A DNA stretch of 64,000 nt from Blasia pusilla (Eukaryota; Marchantiophyta; Marchantiopsida; Blasiales): assembly GCA_050084515.1 (NCBI GenBank), contig CM114272.1:60636001-60700000 (forward strand), given 5' to 3'. A model generated the notes under the pieces. The model had not been told where the DNA came from, made no database searches, and was given only the letters and a program-made list of their open reading frames with translations. Shown in pieces: positions 11,601 to 23,822 of the stretch (within the stretch, counting starts at the first letter, position 1; each line of letters starts with the position of its first letter). Position numbers and translations under genes: made by a program.

Positions 11601-13553
11601 AATGACATTAGTCACCCTACTAACACGGGCACCGATCAAGTGCTCATATCAACACGGAACCTGTCTACACTCGCTGGAACCCACTAAATCATAATAGGGA
11701 CGTCAAGTACAAACGAGAGAATTTCAAATACTATTCAAGTAGCGTAGCCTCTTAACGGGAGGCCAAGTGGATACGAACATCGAACCCCTTTCCAAGTTTC
11801 CAGTATATAGACTATCTATCCGGAATTTATTAGCTCTTAATGCAGGAATTATGTAGAGAACGTGAAAAAACCTTGTACGTGAATTAAATTGAAATAGCAT
11901 CGCTGATTCCTCGGAGATCATGGTTACCTTGCCCAATAAGACACTGATAATCGTGCCAACCAGGGAGTAGGCAATGAGCACCAAAAACAACGGCGGATAG
12001 ATGCTATAGAGGATGCCACTGAAAGAAACGAGATCAATTAAGGCGTTGAAAATAGCCAGTGCAAACGCCAGCGCAGTTCCTGTGAAAGAGCCGACGTCGT
12101 GAACGATGCGTTGGTCGGGGTTATCTATTAGAGATTGCGTCTCTATGTTGTAAAAGGTGCGATTCTCGAAGTAGTAATTGATGTACTGACTCGTCATCCA
12201 CGACCGCCAGCGTACTGACAGCAACTCCCTCATGTAATCTCTAATAACAAAAACCTGTCAACAATCATTAGTATTTACGCAACGATGAAGTACAAAACAA
12301 ATATGCTCGATGGTCATGTGAGCTAGCACGAAGATAGCCAATACGGAGTTGTAAGCCAGAATTTATCTACCAACTGATTCGAAACTTGTTAGGGTAGAGC
12401 TTGGAGTCAAATGCTGCTGAATCAGACTACCATACCGGAATGCCTGCAAGGAACGCCAACATGTAGTACATCAGCTGCTTCTCAAACTGATTCGCATCCT
12501 TGTCTGGATAACATCAGGACAGTTACTGTCAATAGTAGAAGGCATATAGACTTTGAGCATTCCTCACCAATCACGGTTAAGAAGCTCAATAACATTCCTA
12601 ACCAATCACTCATCAGAACCTCGATTGCGTCTGCCCGATGTTTCATACAACAGTTCTTTAAACGATCCATGGAGAACATCGGAATTCTAGTGCACGTGAA
12701 GGAAAAGAAAAACACGTGTCGCAGACAGATATACAGCTTTAGTTCTTTCGAGCCTCGCAACACAAGAGCTTGAGTGTTTGTAATGAAGCAGGATGAGCTG
12801 GAATGGTGCAGAAAGTCCAGTTTTCCAAGTCAATGCAGTGGACTGGAGACGTATGACTGCTTACTTGCGAGGGCATTGTAAAAGTCTCTGCTAAGAAAAC
12901 TGAAGCCAACGCTTATAGCCGTGGTAGCCAGGGTGAAAGAAAATACTACAAACAACCGTATACGTGCTTGCACTCTGTCCTCGGAGTACCAATATGGGGC
13001 CGCAACCTGGTAAAACCTCTTGCAAAGAGTCCTGAAATCGGACCCAACTTGCTGAAAAGAAACATTTGCATGATGCGACAGGTCCAAAGACGAGGTGAAT
13101 CGTGAGTATCAATAGTGAAATCAAGGGTAGTACTGTATGTCAAGTTGGAATCTGCTAGTAAAGAAGTGTCAGATACTAGATGCAAGGCACTGATTGCTAT
13201 CCACGGCGAAGTCTGCTAACATCATGACATCTTCTACTGCATGAACAAGTTGTCAGTCGAATTGACATAGCAATCAACCAAGCGTCTCCTTTCTAAATAT
13301 TCGTAAAACCAATTCGCCTTCGAAGTCAAAGAAGACGAATTGTTTTCGAGGCTTATTACGGATTTTGAAGATCAAACTCAAATTCTCGTGGTTACGCTTG
13401 GTCCGAAGTAAAAATACCAACCTGAGCTTGTGTCGGAGGAGCAGCATCTGACGCGCTATCTTCAGATGGTACCCCGTGTTCAAGAAGCGAACTGTACAAC
13501 GACGGGTCCATCCAGGACTCTCTGGGGGGCTTCCGTCGTTGTATCTGGAGCAT
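8672..13553 (-). CDS. ABCD2: ABCD2-like ABC transporter, probably plastid-targeted
   Basis: Ten exons on the minus strand, all in phase: 13553-13422, 13051-12865, 12503-12436, 12254-11928, 11515-11351, 10889-10661, 10513-10269, 9957-9651, 9351-9101 and 8857-8672, about 698 residues, close to the roughly 700 of Arabidopsis ABCD2. The membrane domain begins with RFYQVAAPYWYSED and includes RDFYNAL, the EAA-like region SLIDNPDQR and NAESIAFYGGEE. The nucleotide-binding domain shows Walker A GPSGSGKTS (about residue 453), signature LSQGEQQR (about 604), Walker B RLAIMDES and an H-loop SVAHR. The family forms half-size transporters, and the plant branch with SbmA/BacA-like membrane domains is annotated as chloroplastic; its substrate is not settled. 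The N-terminus is uncertain: ATG 13553 is the first in frame, but the leader before the domain is short and an upstream transit-peptide exon could exist. No inactivating change is seen. Confidence 0.9.
10514..10660 (-). other. GC-AG intron of the ABC transporter gene
   Basis: The reading frame joins only if the exon ends at 10661 after GATCGATTGG and the intron starts with GCAAGT, ending in ACAG at 10514. The joined residues DRLGEFTDVL agree with the family, while reading on without splicing gives unrelated residues and a stop. The donor otherwise matches the consensus very well, as is typical of GC donors. Confidence 0.85.
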
Positions 13554-15260
13554 GCAAGAAATCCCGTGATGATACCTTAGTCCTAAGAATTGAACTGGAA
13601 CTGTCACTCCCGAGCACAACTACGCAGAACTACATAAGCGGGAACGACGCAGATATATCGTTCGATTGAATTGGGTTGGGAAGCAATTTGTCTCAGAACA
13701 ATGAAACACCAGGGTCAAGATCAGCTAGAATGAAGTCCCGTGACGTTTCCAGATTTCGGTTATCCCGTCATCTGCTGAGTGAGTGATGAATATCCATAAT
13801 TCTACGAGGCCTGTCCAAATTTGAGTTCGCTTCCCACATGTTGACCCGACTATCCGCTTCGCACTCGGTTATGGGCGAACTCGACGCCAAGATGTTGTTT
13901 GAATATTTGCGGCTACCTTAGGGGAACTCGCTCGAACAACTCATATCTGGATAAAATTCATGGCAGGTGATCTGCATTAAATTTCTATACATCAAATTTC
14001 AAATGAAAGCCAATAGAGATTTATACATTCCCGTGCTATACATACAAATTAATTAACATATATCGACTGAGTATAATACTCGTCTCGATTAAAATTAATT
14101 TTATAGTCTTTTTGTGTATGGCTTGGCTTGGCACCTTACACCTTTCCCGGTCGTCATCCGTTTGCATTTCTTAACCACAAGCCACCACAAGATTATTTCA
14201 GTCGCAGAAAGTTCCAACTCTATTGGAAACTTGACGTTGAAGTTCTCCTTTTGGATCTGCTGCCAGTATTGGGTGTTTTGTCATTCAATCTGGAAATAGA
14301 TCGATCCGACGTCTTCTAATATTCGTCCACCTCATCGACGAGGGTCATTGTTACGTTTGGGCTCCTCTCAAACTCGTCTGATTGTAATCAATTGACCGAA
14401 TCATTCACATGAACATTGAAGACGATCCAGAAGCAACTCGCGCGAAAACTTCAATTTCTGTGCCCAGGTTTCGATCTTCTCATAAGGTTCAGGTAGTGCA
14501 GTCAAGCCTTATTTGGATAGTTGATATGAGTTGCGCACCGAAGCAGGAGCTTTCCTAGAGTAAATTAGATCCTCAACTCCTTATGCAGGATTGACGCCAC
14601 CAATTTCATCGACTCCCTCTGGGAGTTTCGTTTGTCCGAAACCCGCGGCAGCCCAGACTGTTTTACCTTTTGCCGCGTTTTATAGTGACCTCTCTGCCCC
14701 GTTTAGCCGCCAATCAGGGGAGAGCAGTTGCCCCAAGAAAGGTGACAATAACAGCATTTCAAATATAACAGGCTCGTTCTTAACTGAAAACTTAAGATAA
14801 CACAATACTGGAATTTCCATGTGCTTCGCTGCGGTGCCGCACTCAACAGCCAGGATCCTGACAGCCTCCTTAGCTTTTTCAGGATATCGCACGAAGAGGC
14901 ATTTTCGTCGAGAGTTCACCTCGCACGGGGTTTCTCCTTTTCCATCATGGCAGCCGCTTTCGACTCTATGAGTCCTTTGACCGCCTACGTTCTCCTCACC
15001 ATATTACTTACCAGTCACTTTCTCCTCACTTCGGTGTGGTTTTGGACATCCCTTCCTTATAACCGCCTGGCATCTGCTATCCATTCAACGCGTAGTAACG
15101 TAATCTCGTTGGCATTGGCTAATCAAAAGCGACTTCGTCAATGTAAAGATCGTCGGTTCTTATACCACAAGACGTATAACAAACATTTCCAACTGAAATG
15201 TCCGTCAGATTCGAACCTCACATGATACAGAGAGGAAATATTTAAATCTTAATGAGGTAC
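13554..15260. other. Intergenic; possible promoter or 5' exon of the ABC transporter gene
   Basis: No protein family is recognisable. On the minus strand a TATAAAA string at about 14678-14684 could be a core promoter for the transporter gene, which would leave a 5' UTR or undetected transit-peptide exon of about 1 kb. Two overlapping frames on opposite strands (14821-15225 plus, 14919-14680 minus) are open but have no family resemblance and are not called. Confidence 0.3.
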
Positions 15261-15267
15261 ACCGGCA

Positions 15268-15690
15268 ATCTCCTTCTGCGGATGCCGGAAGCACTCGACA
15301 CACATGAACCGTGATCAAACGCCACATCTCTTGTATTAACGGAAGTGTTCACAAGGCACAATACTAAAACTTCCTTCCTAACAAGGAAAACAAACCACAA
15401 ACCAGCAGAGAGTGCAATCCATAAGCAATCCTTAACTCTTAATAATGTGCACCGAATTTCTTCTCCTCAGACTACTGGAAGTACTATACGCGCTTGAAGA
15501 GTGATCTAACGCCGCCACTCTTGCATCATCGGACGTGTCCATAAGAAGAAACTCTATCACTCCCTTATCATCAACAACATGCAAAAAGTGGAATACATTA
15601 GCAAAAAAAATCTTCATGAGGTTTATCTCCATCGCCGTATCTCCTCGCTATTCGGTAGCACACTCCACGCGCATGAAGAAGATCAAAACC
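15268..15690. repeat. Degenerate tandem repeat, period about 180-190 bp, three units
   Basis: Three related segments start near 15268, 15457 and 15636. Each has a CTCCT-containing start, a GGAAGCACT / GGAAGTACT / GGTAGCACA string, an ACACGCAT-like string, GAAGA or GAACC, then GATCnAA. The units are strongly diverged, so this is an old array. Confidence 0.45.
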
Positions 15691-15816
15691 TGTAGCCATT
15701 GCAAAAACGAAAGCATCGGAGAGGGCAAAATACTACGCGATAGCAGTACGTTACCTGTTACATCTGCAATTGCTCTGTCTCCTCTCTCCTCAACCATGGT
15801 AGTGTATCTGCTGCGC

Positions 15817-16076
15817 TCAAGGATAGGCGCGGTACCATGAAGACCGTGCCTATCCTTGACCTCAACCCGATTCCATATTTGAGTGTGTACCTACGGTCTA
15901 GACGCGCCGGTGTTGTGACTAGGGTTCCAGGAGAACCTAGTCACAACATGCACCCTATACAAAGATGTTATATCGGCTTTTGGGAACAGACAGACGATAA
16001 ATAATATATAGACGATAAATAATATTTGTAGAAAAAAGGATGGCCTTCTCCCTAACTGGCAGGGAGAAGGCCATCC
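15817..16076. repeat. Cluster of three strong hairpins
   Basis: Three stem-loops lie within 260 bp. The first is 15817-15833 with 15843-15859 (17-bp stem, one mismatch, loop 9). The second lies at about 15915-15950, where GTTGTGACTAGGGTT faces AACCTAGTCACAAC across a 7-base loop. The third is 16038-16053 with 16061-16076 (16-bp perfect stem, loop 7). A direct repeat AGACGATAAATAATAT lies between the second and third. Nothing coding is recognised around them. Confidence 0.75.
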
Positions 16077-16312
16077 CTTGCCAGCATCACCAACAGCAAA
16101 GACAATAATTTTTTTGGTAGGCAACTTCAAAATAAAACGGCATTTCTTTAATTTAGCCGGCAAGTTGGCCCTCGATATTGGCAAGTGTGACTTGAGTTCC
16201 TTTGCCCCCTTCCCGTGACCCGCAATTATTCTTGACCGGGCAGGTACTTGTTCTAGAAGCACATGAGAAAATGGTGGGGGTGTGGATTAGTGAAGGATGC
16301 ATTATCTACACA

Positions 16313-16479
16313 TCTATATTATTAAAAGAGGACGGAGTTTGGGGAACCCCTCCTCTCATGTCGACACGTAGGTTTTTTTAAGTCTTCTTATGTTGGCACG
16401 TGTAACCAAGTGCTGACAAGAGGAAGAGGAACTAAAGGTATCAGTTTTTCACTCGCGCATTGTGCGGGCAGTATACTAG
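16313..16479 (+). mobile_element. Short non-autonomous Helitron (167 bp)
   Basis: The segment starts TCTATATTATTAAAAG and ends CTAG, is preceded by A and followed by T, and carries a GCGCATTGTGCGG hairpin about 10 bp before its 3' end. These are the diagnostic Helitron ends and insertion site. It is far too short to encode RepHel. Confidence 0.8.
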
Positions 16480-18797
16480 TTATCTTAACTCGTAGGTGTA
16501 AAAGAGGGAGGGGATAATGATAGGTACTTTTGAATCACTCCAAATCTATCCATATTCTTATCCCAAATCTACTCCACGTAGCCCTAATTTGATTTTGTGA
16601 GAATTAATTTGAAACCATTGAGAGGGGTTGGGATAAAGTAGTTATTATCAAAATGTGTGTAAAACATATTTCAGTAGAATACATTTTAGTAACACGATTG
16701 ATGAGAATGCTAGTTGTTAATCCAAATTTTGTAAATCAAGAAATCATCCTTCTGCACTAATATAGATAATGCCTCTTTTCTTGTTGGATTTCTTTGAGTA
16801 GCCATATAAGGGCATATCATGAAACAAAGAAATAATCCATCGGACTCTCCCTACTTGCATTTCACAAATGTATGGAGGGACTTGATATTGAAAGGTGTTG
16901 TAATGCTATTTTACATCATCCTTTCATAATATCTCAAAAGATATTGAGTGACCGGAAGAGGGAGAGATCGGGGGTCTCATAAAAAGGAGTGTCAGGCCAC
17001 AATACAATGCATGTAGTGATGAGAAGTAACTTTCTTGTACAATTTCCCTCTTATGTAGTCTTCATGAGTAATACATATGTGTTTCGCTTCTAAACATGCC
17101 TTAAACATTGATGTCCTATGAAGATTAAATTTCAAAAAGTGATAGCAAGGGTGAGCTATCATCTTTGAGTTATTTTATTCATTTCACAATAAGCACGTTT
17201 AATCTTAAGGTCAAAATAGAAGACCTGACAAGTCTCATCAATCAATTCATAGGAAGGTGGGTTGAAATGTAGTAAATCGTGCTTGAATCTTGCTAGGGAA
17301 GGGCATTCGGTTCTCTTAAGTTTTGAATTATTTGGAGTTCTCATTCTTGATTTGAAATCACCTTTGTTACTTATTGAAATTAATGAATTTTGCCTCCTAT
17401 ACATATCGCAATTTAAGAAATCTCAACTCAATCCATTGCATATTGAGTTAGTCACTAACATGACTCCATTGACTATAAATTCCAGTTCCAATTCCAATAT
17501 TGTAATTTTTCTTGTGTGTACAATTTTTCTAGAGGATGGCATATGGGATTGGTAAAACCACAAACCAAGTAAGCATGTTGACGCAAAGAGTATCCAACTT
17601 AGCGAATATTACTACCCAAAATATATCATTATCACTAATCACAGTAATCAAACACATTGAAAAGTGCACGAAATGACATTATATATATTTGTATGACAAG
17701 GAACTTCAAACATGTTCCCTACTTCACCACACTACCCCTAAAAATTTTCAAATGGAAAAGTAGTTAAATCAAGAAACTATGCTTGCAAGATAATACAACT
17801 TCTATATGCTATATGACATCGAAAGTTGACATTCTTTTCTCTTGAAATAGCAAGAATCGTGCTTACTCTAAGTAGGAAGTGGGCTTGTAAAAGAAGTGAA
17901 GCCACTTCCTAAAGCACTTAAAAAAAAGTGATGAAAAGAGTGTGAAGGCCAACTTCATTAAGCCCCATATTACCATATGATTTGATTGATTTGGTTTCAT
18001 CTATTTTAGTCTCTTTTACATAGAACAAATGTTAGATCAATATTAAAAGTTTATGTTGAAGTGACACCCATTGAAGTAGGATAGACACGTGGGTCATACA
18101 AGCCTTAGGCTTCAAATAAATCCCATAGGTTTCTCTAATTTGGAGAAGAAAGTGGCATTTGAAAGAAGTGGAGGTTGAAGAGTGTGCGAGAGAGAGGTGA
18201 GAAGACGAAGAAGGATGTAAAGGTTGAAGAGCTTGCAAGTGAGACATGAAAAAGAGGCTTGAATAGAGATCAAAAAGTTGTATACATCCCCCATGACGCT
18301 CTGTCTTAATACTCCCCAAGTTCCAACGTGATTATTTTACCACTAATGAAAAGAGTGATAACATACCTATGGATGGTAATATTTTTTCTTCCACTATGAA
18401 ATGATAACCATCTACTCTTGAACTAATGATTAAGAGCTCTCTAAGTGCTTAGTAAGATAATTTCTTATCGCACATAGCTAAGTCTATGACATTCATATTA
18501 GCTAGGATGTGAGAGGAAAGTAATGATTTCATTCAAAGGAAGAGAGACCTTGGTAGGACTCATTAAAACAAAAACCTAAACTAGCTAGGCGCAAGATTAG
18601 ATTGGGTGGCGAAACTTGATGCGATACTCGTGCTAGTTAAGACAAGCATGCATCTTGAGATTAATCTTACGAGAAAGGGGGCATATATTGATACTCACGA
18701 GGAAGGATGAAAAGTGTTGCGAATAGCTAAGTTTAAGACGCCCAAGCAAGTTGGAACGTAAGAAGTGAGTCATAATTGTAGGTCAAAGGTAGAGATA
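16480..18797. other. AT-rich intergenic DNA, nothing recognised
   Basis: Both strands are broken by stops. The longest frames (17262-17555, 18319-18032) show no family resemblance. No repeat with another part of the window was noticed. Confidence 0.5.
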
Positions 18798-19098
18798 TTG
18801 AAGATTGAGTTATAGTCAAGCTCATGAGAGATCTGACTACTACATTTGGTACTCACACGAAGTAGAGAAGTTTAATCTTGGTTAGTAAGTTAAGCGCGAT
18901 TATCTTAACTAGGGTTAGTGAATCACAATTAGTCTAACTTGAGACTAAGATTAGGGTTAAAGTTGCTTGTACATACCCTATATAATTGAGAAAGGGACCA
19001 ACCTTCACTCATTCTCTCATTGCAAATTTTGTTCTCCACGGTGGTGTGTGTATGTGAGAGCCATTTTCCACCAATTACGCTTGTTTAGCCGTTTTCCA
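18798..19098 (+). repeat. 5' LTR of copia element 1
   Basis: Starts TTGAAGATTGAG and ends TTTTCCA; matches 23521-23822 along its length with scattered substitutions. It contains a CCTATATAATTGAGAA string that could serve as the LTR promoter TATA region. Confidence 0.88.
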
Positions 19099-19100
19099 TA

Positions 19101-19113
19101 TAGTATCAAAGCG
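19101..19113 (+). other. Primer-binding site of copia element 1
   Basis: TAGTATCAAAGCG just inside the 5' LTR resembles the usual TGGTATCAGAGC site complementary to the 3' end of initiator Met-tRNA. Confidence 0.7.
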
Positions 19114-19684
19114 ATAGGAGAACATCATTTGAAATTCTTGGTGTTTGAGGAGAGAGGAGAGGCAAGAGAAGGTACAATTTCAGTTTGGGAGAAAGGATTT
19201 TATTCAGAACTCAGTGGTTGCAGATTTCATGTGGAGCTTTGACGATGATAAAACTTTGGAGGTATTTTTTAAGGCTTTCTCGATCAATTTGGTCGTTTGG
19301 GTTCGCAACGGCTACAACGATGCCAAAGTGTCTAGCAATTTCAGTGTAGGAAAGTGCAATTAGTGAAGAAAAGTTGAGCAATTTGCTCTCTACAGGCCAA
19401 TTTTGACTAGTTCTTTCACATAGTTGATCAATTTTGGAAAATTTATGGTCGATTTCTGTGTAGGAGTGGTTTATGCTTCAATTGGAGCAATAGAAAGCCT
19501 GAAATTATATTTTTGTGCTTGAAATTGTTCATCAATATCTGGAAGCATCACAAGCGAGAAGCTAGATAAGAAAATTTACAATGTTTGGAAGCATCTTGAA
19601 TGTGACCTATTATTGGTCTAGGATGTATTGGAAAATTTCTTCCAGACATCTACAAAGGCCAGAAAGCTTCAATTGAAACAATAA

Positions 19685-20200
19685 TTGAACAAAGTGAGGA
19701 AAGGATCGGAGAGCATTAATGATTATATTTTGGGTATCAGACATATTCTTGATCAGTTGAATAGCATTGGAGTGACAATAGAAGATGATGATCTGATTTT
19801 GTTCACTCTTCAAGGCCTTCCAAAGGATTACAATTCCTTTGAGACCTCTATCTCTGTGAGAGAGAAGTGTCCAACCTTTCAAGAGTTAATTCCTCTGTTG
19901 ATCAATGAAGAGATGTACCTAGTAGGCAACGGTAGCTCCACTAGCCTGCAAGAGAGTGCGCTATTTGCAGGTTATGGATGAGACAGAGGCTGGGGTCGTG
20001 GTAGAAACGTCAGTGGTCGTGGTGGATATCAAACATATGTAGGAAGAGACACTCAATATAACGTCACACAATCAACTACGAATCAGTACCACACACAATC
20101 ACAAGGTGGTGATGGTGGAAACCGTTGTGGTCGAGGTCAACAACAGAGGGTCCTAGATTTTGCAATTACAGTGGGATAAAGGTCACTATGCAAAGTTTTG
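19685..20200 (+). pseudogene. Copia gag (UBN2 type) remnant
   Basis: Residues such as INDYILGIRHILDQL, LFTLQGLPKDY and FQELIPLLINEE are characteristic of the UBN2-type gag of plant copia elements. A stop at 19979-19981 breaks the frame before an arginine- and glycine-rich tail. A region near 20150-20220 reads like a worn CCHC zinc knuckle. Upstream gag sequence (19240-19680) is recognisable only in fragments. Confidence 0.75.
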
Positions 20201-20608
20201 CTTCAAGAAGAAGGAAGATATGAGACTAGGAGCCTTATAGCTACAAAACTATGTTGAGCAACAAAACCAAGAGCAGTATCAAGAACAACCACGTTCACAA
20301 ACGGAGCATCTCTTGGTCATGACTCATCATATGGGAGCAATGGTTAAAAAGACTCGACAATAGATAGGTACATTGACTCTGGTGCATCAAATCACATGAC
20401 CTCACAAGCTAAATAGTTCAGTAGTTTGGAGCCGGTGAAAGATCATGCAATTGTGCTCATAGGAGATGACACTCAACATCATATCATCCATACCGGTAAA
20501 GTTCCATTAGCATCGGATGGTCTTTATGCTCTTCAAAATATTCTCTATATTCCTACCATTGGAGGAAAGATGATTTGTGTAGGATAGATAGTAGAACAGG
20601 GTTATCAA

Positions 20609-21711
20609 GTGAAGTTTAACGCAGATGGTTGTTTTATTGAAACAATGGATGGCCATACTACGATATCCAAAGGAACTAGATCTGGCAGAATGTTCAAATT
20701 AGATGTTTCTATGCTAGAGATTCAACCAACAATGTGTGGTCAAACCGACCAACAAGTGACAGATCTAAATGTGTGGCATAAAAGAATTGGACATATGAAT
20801 CTTCAAAGATTACAAAGTCTTTCATCATCTAATATAGTAATATGACTCCCTAAATTAGCGAGTCCTCCCTATGTTAGAGGTATGTCATGCTTGCCAATTT
20901 GGAAAACAAGCTAGATTTCCTTTTCCAAAGCAAGGTAAAAGAACATCCATGATATTGAGTTCATCCACAATGATGTGTGGATAGCATCACAACATAGCCT
21001 TAGTGGTTGCCGGTACTTTGTTTCATTTATTGATGACTTCTCTAGGTATATATGGGTATACTTTCTGAAAGCCAAGTCAGAGGTATTCTCAGTGTTCCAA
21101 ACATTCAAAGTTCTAGTAGAGACGTAGATTAGAGAACACATTATGAAATTGCGTTGTGATGGAGGAGGAGAGTATCTTTCAACAGAGTTTGATGACTATT
21201 TACGTTAGAATGGTATCCAACGTCAAGTGACCTCTCAGCCACTCCACAACAAAATAGAGTGGTTGAGAGGAAGAATCGACATATTGCTGAAGCGGCACGA
21301 GCTATGTTGAATGAGAAGAACATGACTAAGGTGTATTGGGCAGAGGCTGTAGCATGTGCAGTCTTCTTAATCAACCAAACTCCAACAACATGAGCTCATG
21401 ATAAAACTCCATTCAAAGTCTTCACAGGAAGTAAACATCATTTTTCCTTCTTGAAAGTATTTGGCTGTATTTGTTATGCTCATGTTCCTTTTGAGAGACG
21501 TAAAAAATTAGATCCCAAGTCTGAAAGATGTATCTTCATTGGCTATGCTGATGGAACTAAGGAGTATAAGTGCTACATTCCATCCTCTAGGCAGCTTATT
21601 ATTAGTCGGGATGTTTTCTTTGATGAGCTAAAGTCATGGTATGCTCCATTTGAGCCTATTCCACCTCTAAACTTGTCTGTTGAGGGGGAGAATATGACTG
21701 TAAACCAATAG
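20609..21711 (+). pseudogene. Copia GAG-pre-integrase and integrase remnant
   Basis: The GAG-pre-integrase zinc region reads LNVWHKRIGHMNLQRLQ near 20770. It is followed by an integrase core in broken frames (20900-21440) and by the C-terminal string VFGCICYAHVPFERR, then FIGYADGTKEYKCY near 21451-21570. Stops at several points, including 20842-20844, make it non-functional. Confidence 0.85.
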
Positions 21712-21951
21712 AAATTGTCTTCAACTTCCCCAAGTACTAGTGCAGGATTAGGAGAGGTCCTAGATTCATCACTTAAATTTATGAGTCCATGGACGGGAAG
21801 AGTACGTATTTAGTCTGTTGACACTAGTCAGAGCTCGAGTCAAGTGTTAGAGGCATCTACCTCTGAATAACAACTTCGTAGATCAAGTAGAGTTACACAT
21901 CCCATTGATAGATTCATAAATGAAGGTTTCCTTGCGACACATTATCCATAT

Positions 21952-23531
21952 ATGATGACTACCCTTCAAGGACAGGAGCCAAGTTCTTTTGAAGAAGCTG
22001 TAAGTAAAGTCGAATGGATTGAAGCTATGGAGGAAAATCTTGATGCATTAAGATATCAACGAACATGGGAGTTGGTTGATATACCTTCCAATAAGGAAGC
22101 TATTGGTTACAAATGGGTTTACAAAATCAATCGCAATCAAGATGGTATAATTAACAGATACAAAGCAAGATTGGTGGCTAAGGGATATGCACAACAATAT
22201 GACATCAATTATGAGGAAAAATGTAACCCTGTTGGAAAGATGACGACCACGAGAACAGTGGTTACAGTTGCAATAAGTAAGAAGTGGAGATTACATCACA
22301 CGGACGTCAAGAATGCCTTCTTGAATGATGATCTATACGAGGAGGTATATATGACTCAACCAGCTGGATATGAGCATCCCAAGTTCTCATTTCGCATATG
22401 CATGTTGAAGAAAGCTCTATAGGGGCTCAAACAAGCTCCAAGAGCTTGGTATTGCAAGATTACATACGTCATATAAGAGTTGGGTTTTAGGGTATGTGAT
22501 TTTGACTCCTCGTTATATATCTTTAGAGGACAAGATCATACGGTCTCATTGTGTTGTATGTTGACAATCTCATGATTACTGGGAGTACTGAAGAAATGGT
22601 TAAACAGGTCAAGCTTAAGTTACAAGCAAAATTTGATATGAAGGACTTGAGAGAACTCAAGTACTTCCTTGGTATTGAGTTTATCAAGGTTGGAGAGAGC
22701 ATGTGGTTACTACTACGACAATATGCTCTTTATATACTTTTAAAATATGGTCTAACGACTTGTAAGCCAATCTCTACATTGTTGGACCAGAGTGTGAAGC
22801 TAAGAGTGGATGAAGGAGAGTTGCTTGCAGATTCTAATATGTACAGGCGTATGGTTGGAAGTTTGATCTATCTAACTATAACCAGACCAGATTTGAGTTA
22901 TGGTGTTAGCCTAGTGAGCCAGTTTATGCAAGCACCTCGAAGACCTCACCTTGATGTTGTGAGGAGGATTATACGGTATATGAAATTCTCTATTCAATTC
23001 GGGCTTCAATTTGAACCTTATCCGAGTTTTCAATTACAGGGATTCACAGATGGTTATTGGGCAGAAAGCGTGTCAAATCGACACTCAATATTTGGTTATT
23101 CATTTACTTCGGGAAGCGCAACTATAAGTTGGGCTTCAAAAAAGCAACCTACATTTGCTTTATCTTCAACAGAGGCTGAGTACAGAGGAGCAACCAATGC
23201 AGCATGTGAGGCGGTGTAGCTTCATCAATTACTTGTTGAGATTGGTGTTAGTAACTTAGGACTTAGTGTAATATATGCAGACAATATTAGTAGCATCAAG
23301 CTTGCTAATAACCTTGTGTTTCATGCTCGTACAAAGCATGTTGAGGTGCATTATCATTTTATCAAAGAGAAAGTGCTTGCAGGAGAAATTGATCTTGTGT
23401 ATATAGGTACAGATCAACAAATTGCTGACATCTTTACAAAGACATTGTCTAGAGATAAGTTTCAGATGTTTAGAAATGATTTAGGCATTAGAGATATTGA
23501 TATGAGCTTGAGGGGGAGTATTAAAGATTGA
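21952..23531 (+). pseudogene. Copia reverse transcriptase and RNase H remnant
   Basis: The reverse transcriptase opens with WIEAMEENLDALR and YKWVYKINRNQDG, then HTDVKNAFLNDDLYEEVYM; the catalytic region reads YVDNLMITG at about 22557, with N in place of the second D of the usual YVDD. RNase H strings ISWASKKQPTFALSSTEAEYR and KHVEVHYHFIKEKV are intact in sequence. Breaks lie at the stop at 22420-22422, a gap to 22551, and the stop after ACEAV at 23217. Confidence 0.9.
23505..23520 (+). other. Polypurine tract of copia element 1
   Basis: GCTTGAGGGGGAGTA immediately precedes the 3' LTR; its position and purine content fit the plus-strand primer. Confidence 0.75.
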
Positions 23532-23822
23532 GTTACATTCAAGCTCATGAGACACATGAATTACTATATTTGGTACTCATACGAAGTAGGGAAGCTTAAT
23601 CTTGGTTCGTAAGTTAAGCGCGATTATCTTAGCTAAGGTTAGTAAATCACAATTAGTCTAACTCGAGACTAAGGTAAGGGTTAGGGTTTCTTGTACATAC
23701 CCTATATAATTGAGAAGGGGACCAACCTCCATTCATTCTCTCATTGCAAATTTCGTTCTCCATGGTGGTGTATGTATGTGAGAGCCGTTTTCCACCAATT
23801 ATGCTTGTTTAGAAATTTTCCA
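23521..23822 (+). repeat. 3' LTR of copia element 1
   Basis: Direct repeat of 18798-19098; starts TTAAAGATTGAG and ends TTTTCCA with an extra CA possible. The number of differences from the 5' LTR indicates an insertion that is not recent. Confidence 0.88.

Larger units (their letters stand above)
18798..23822 (+). mobile_element. Ty1/copia LTR retrotransposon, decayed, both LTRs present
   Basis: Two direct LTRs of about 301 bp flank an internal region with gag, integrase, reverse transcriptase and RNase H in copia order. A primer-binding site resembling the 3' end of initiator Met-tRNA follows the 5' LTR and a polypurine tract precedes the 3' LTR. The pol frame is broken by in-frame stops and frameshifts. 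No convincing 5-bp target duplication flanks it (AGATA on the left, CACGA on the right). A second copy lies at 48157-52829 and a fragment at 45915-46262. Confidence 0.92.

Noticed and set aside
14821-15225. A 134-codon open frame on the plus strand between the ABC gene and the hairpin cluster
   Set aside because: No family resemblance, an overlapping open frame on the other strand, and it could equally be the upstream region of the transporter gene.
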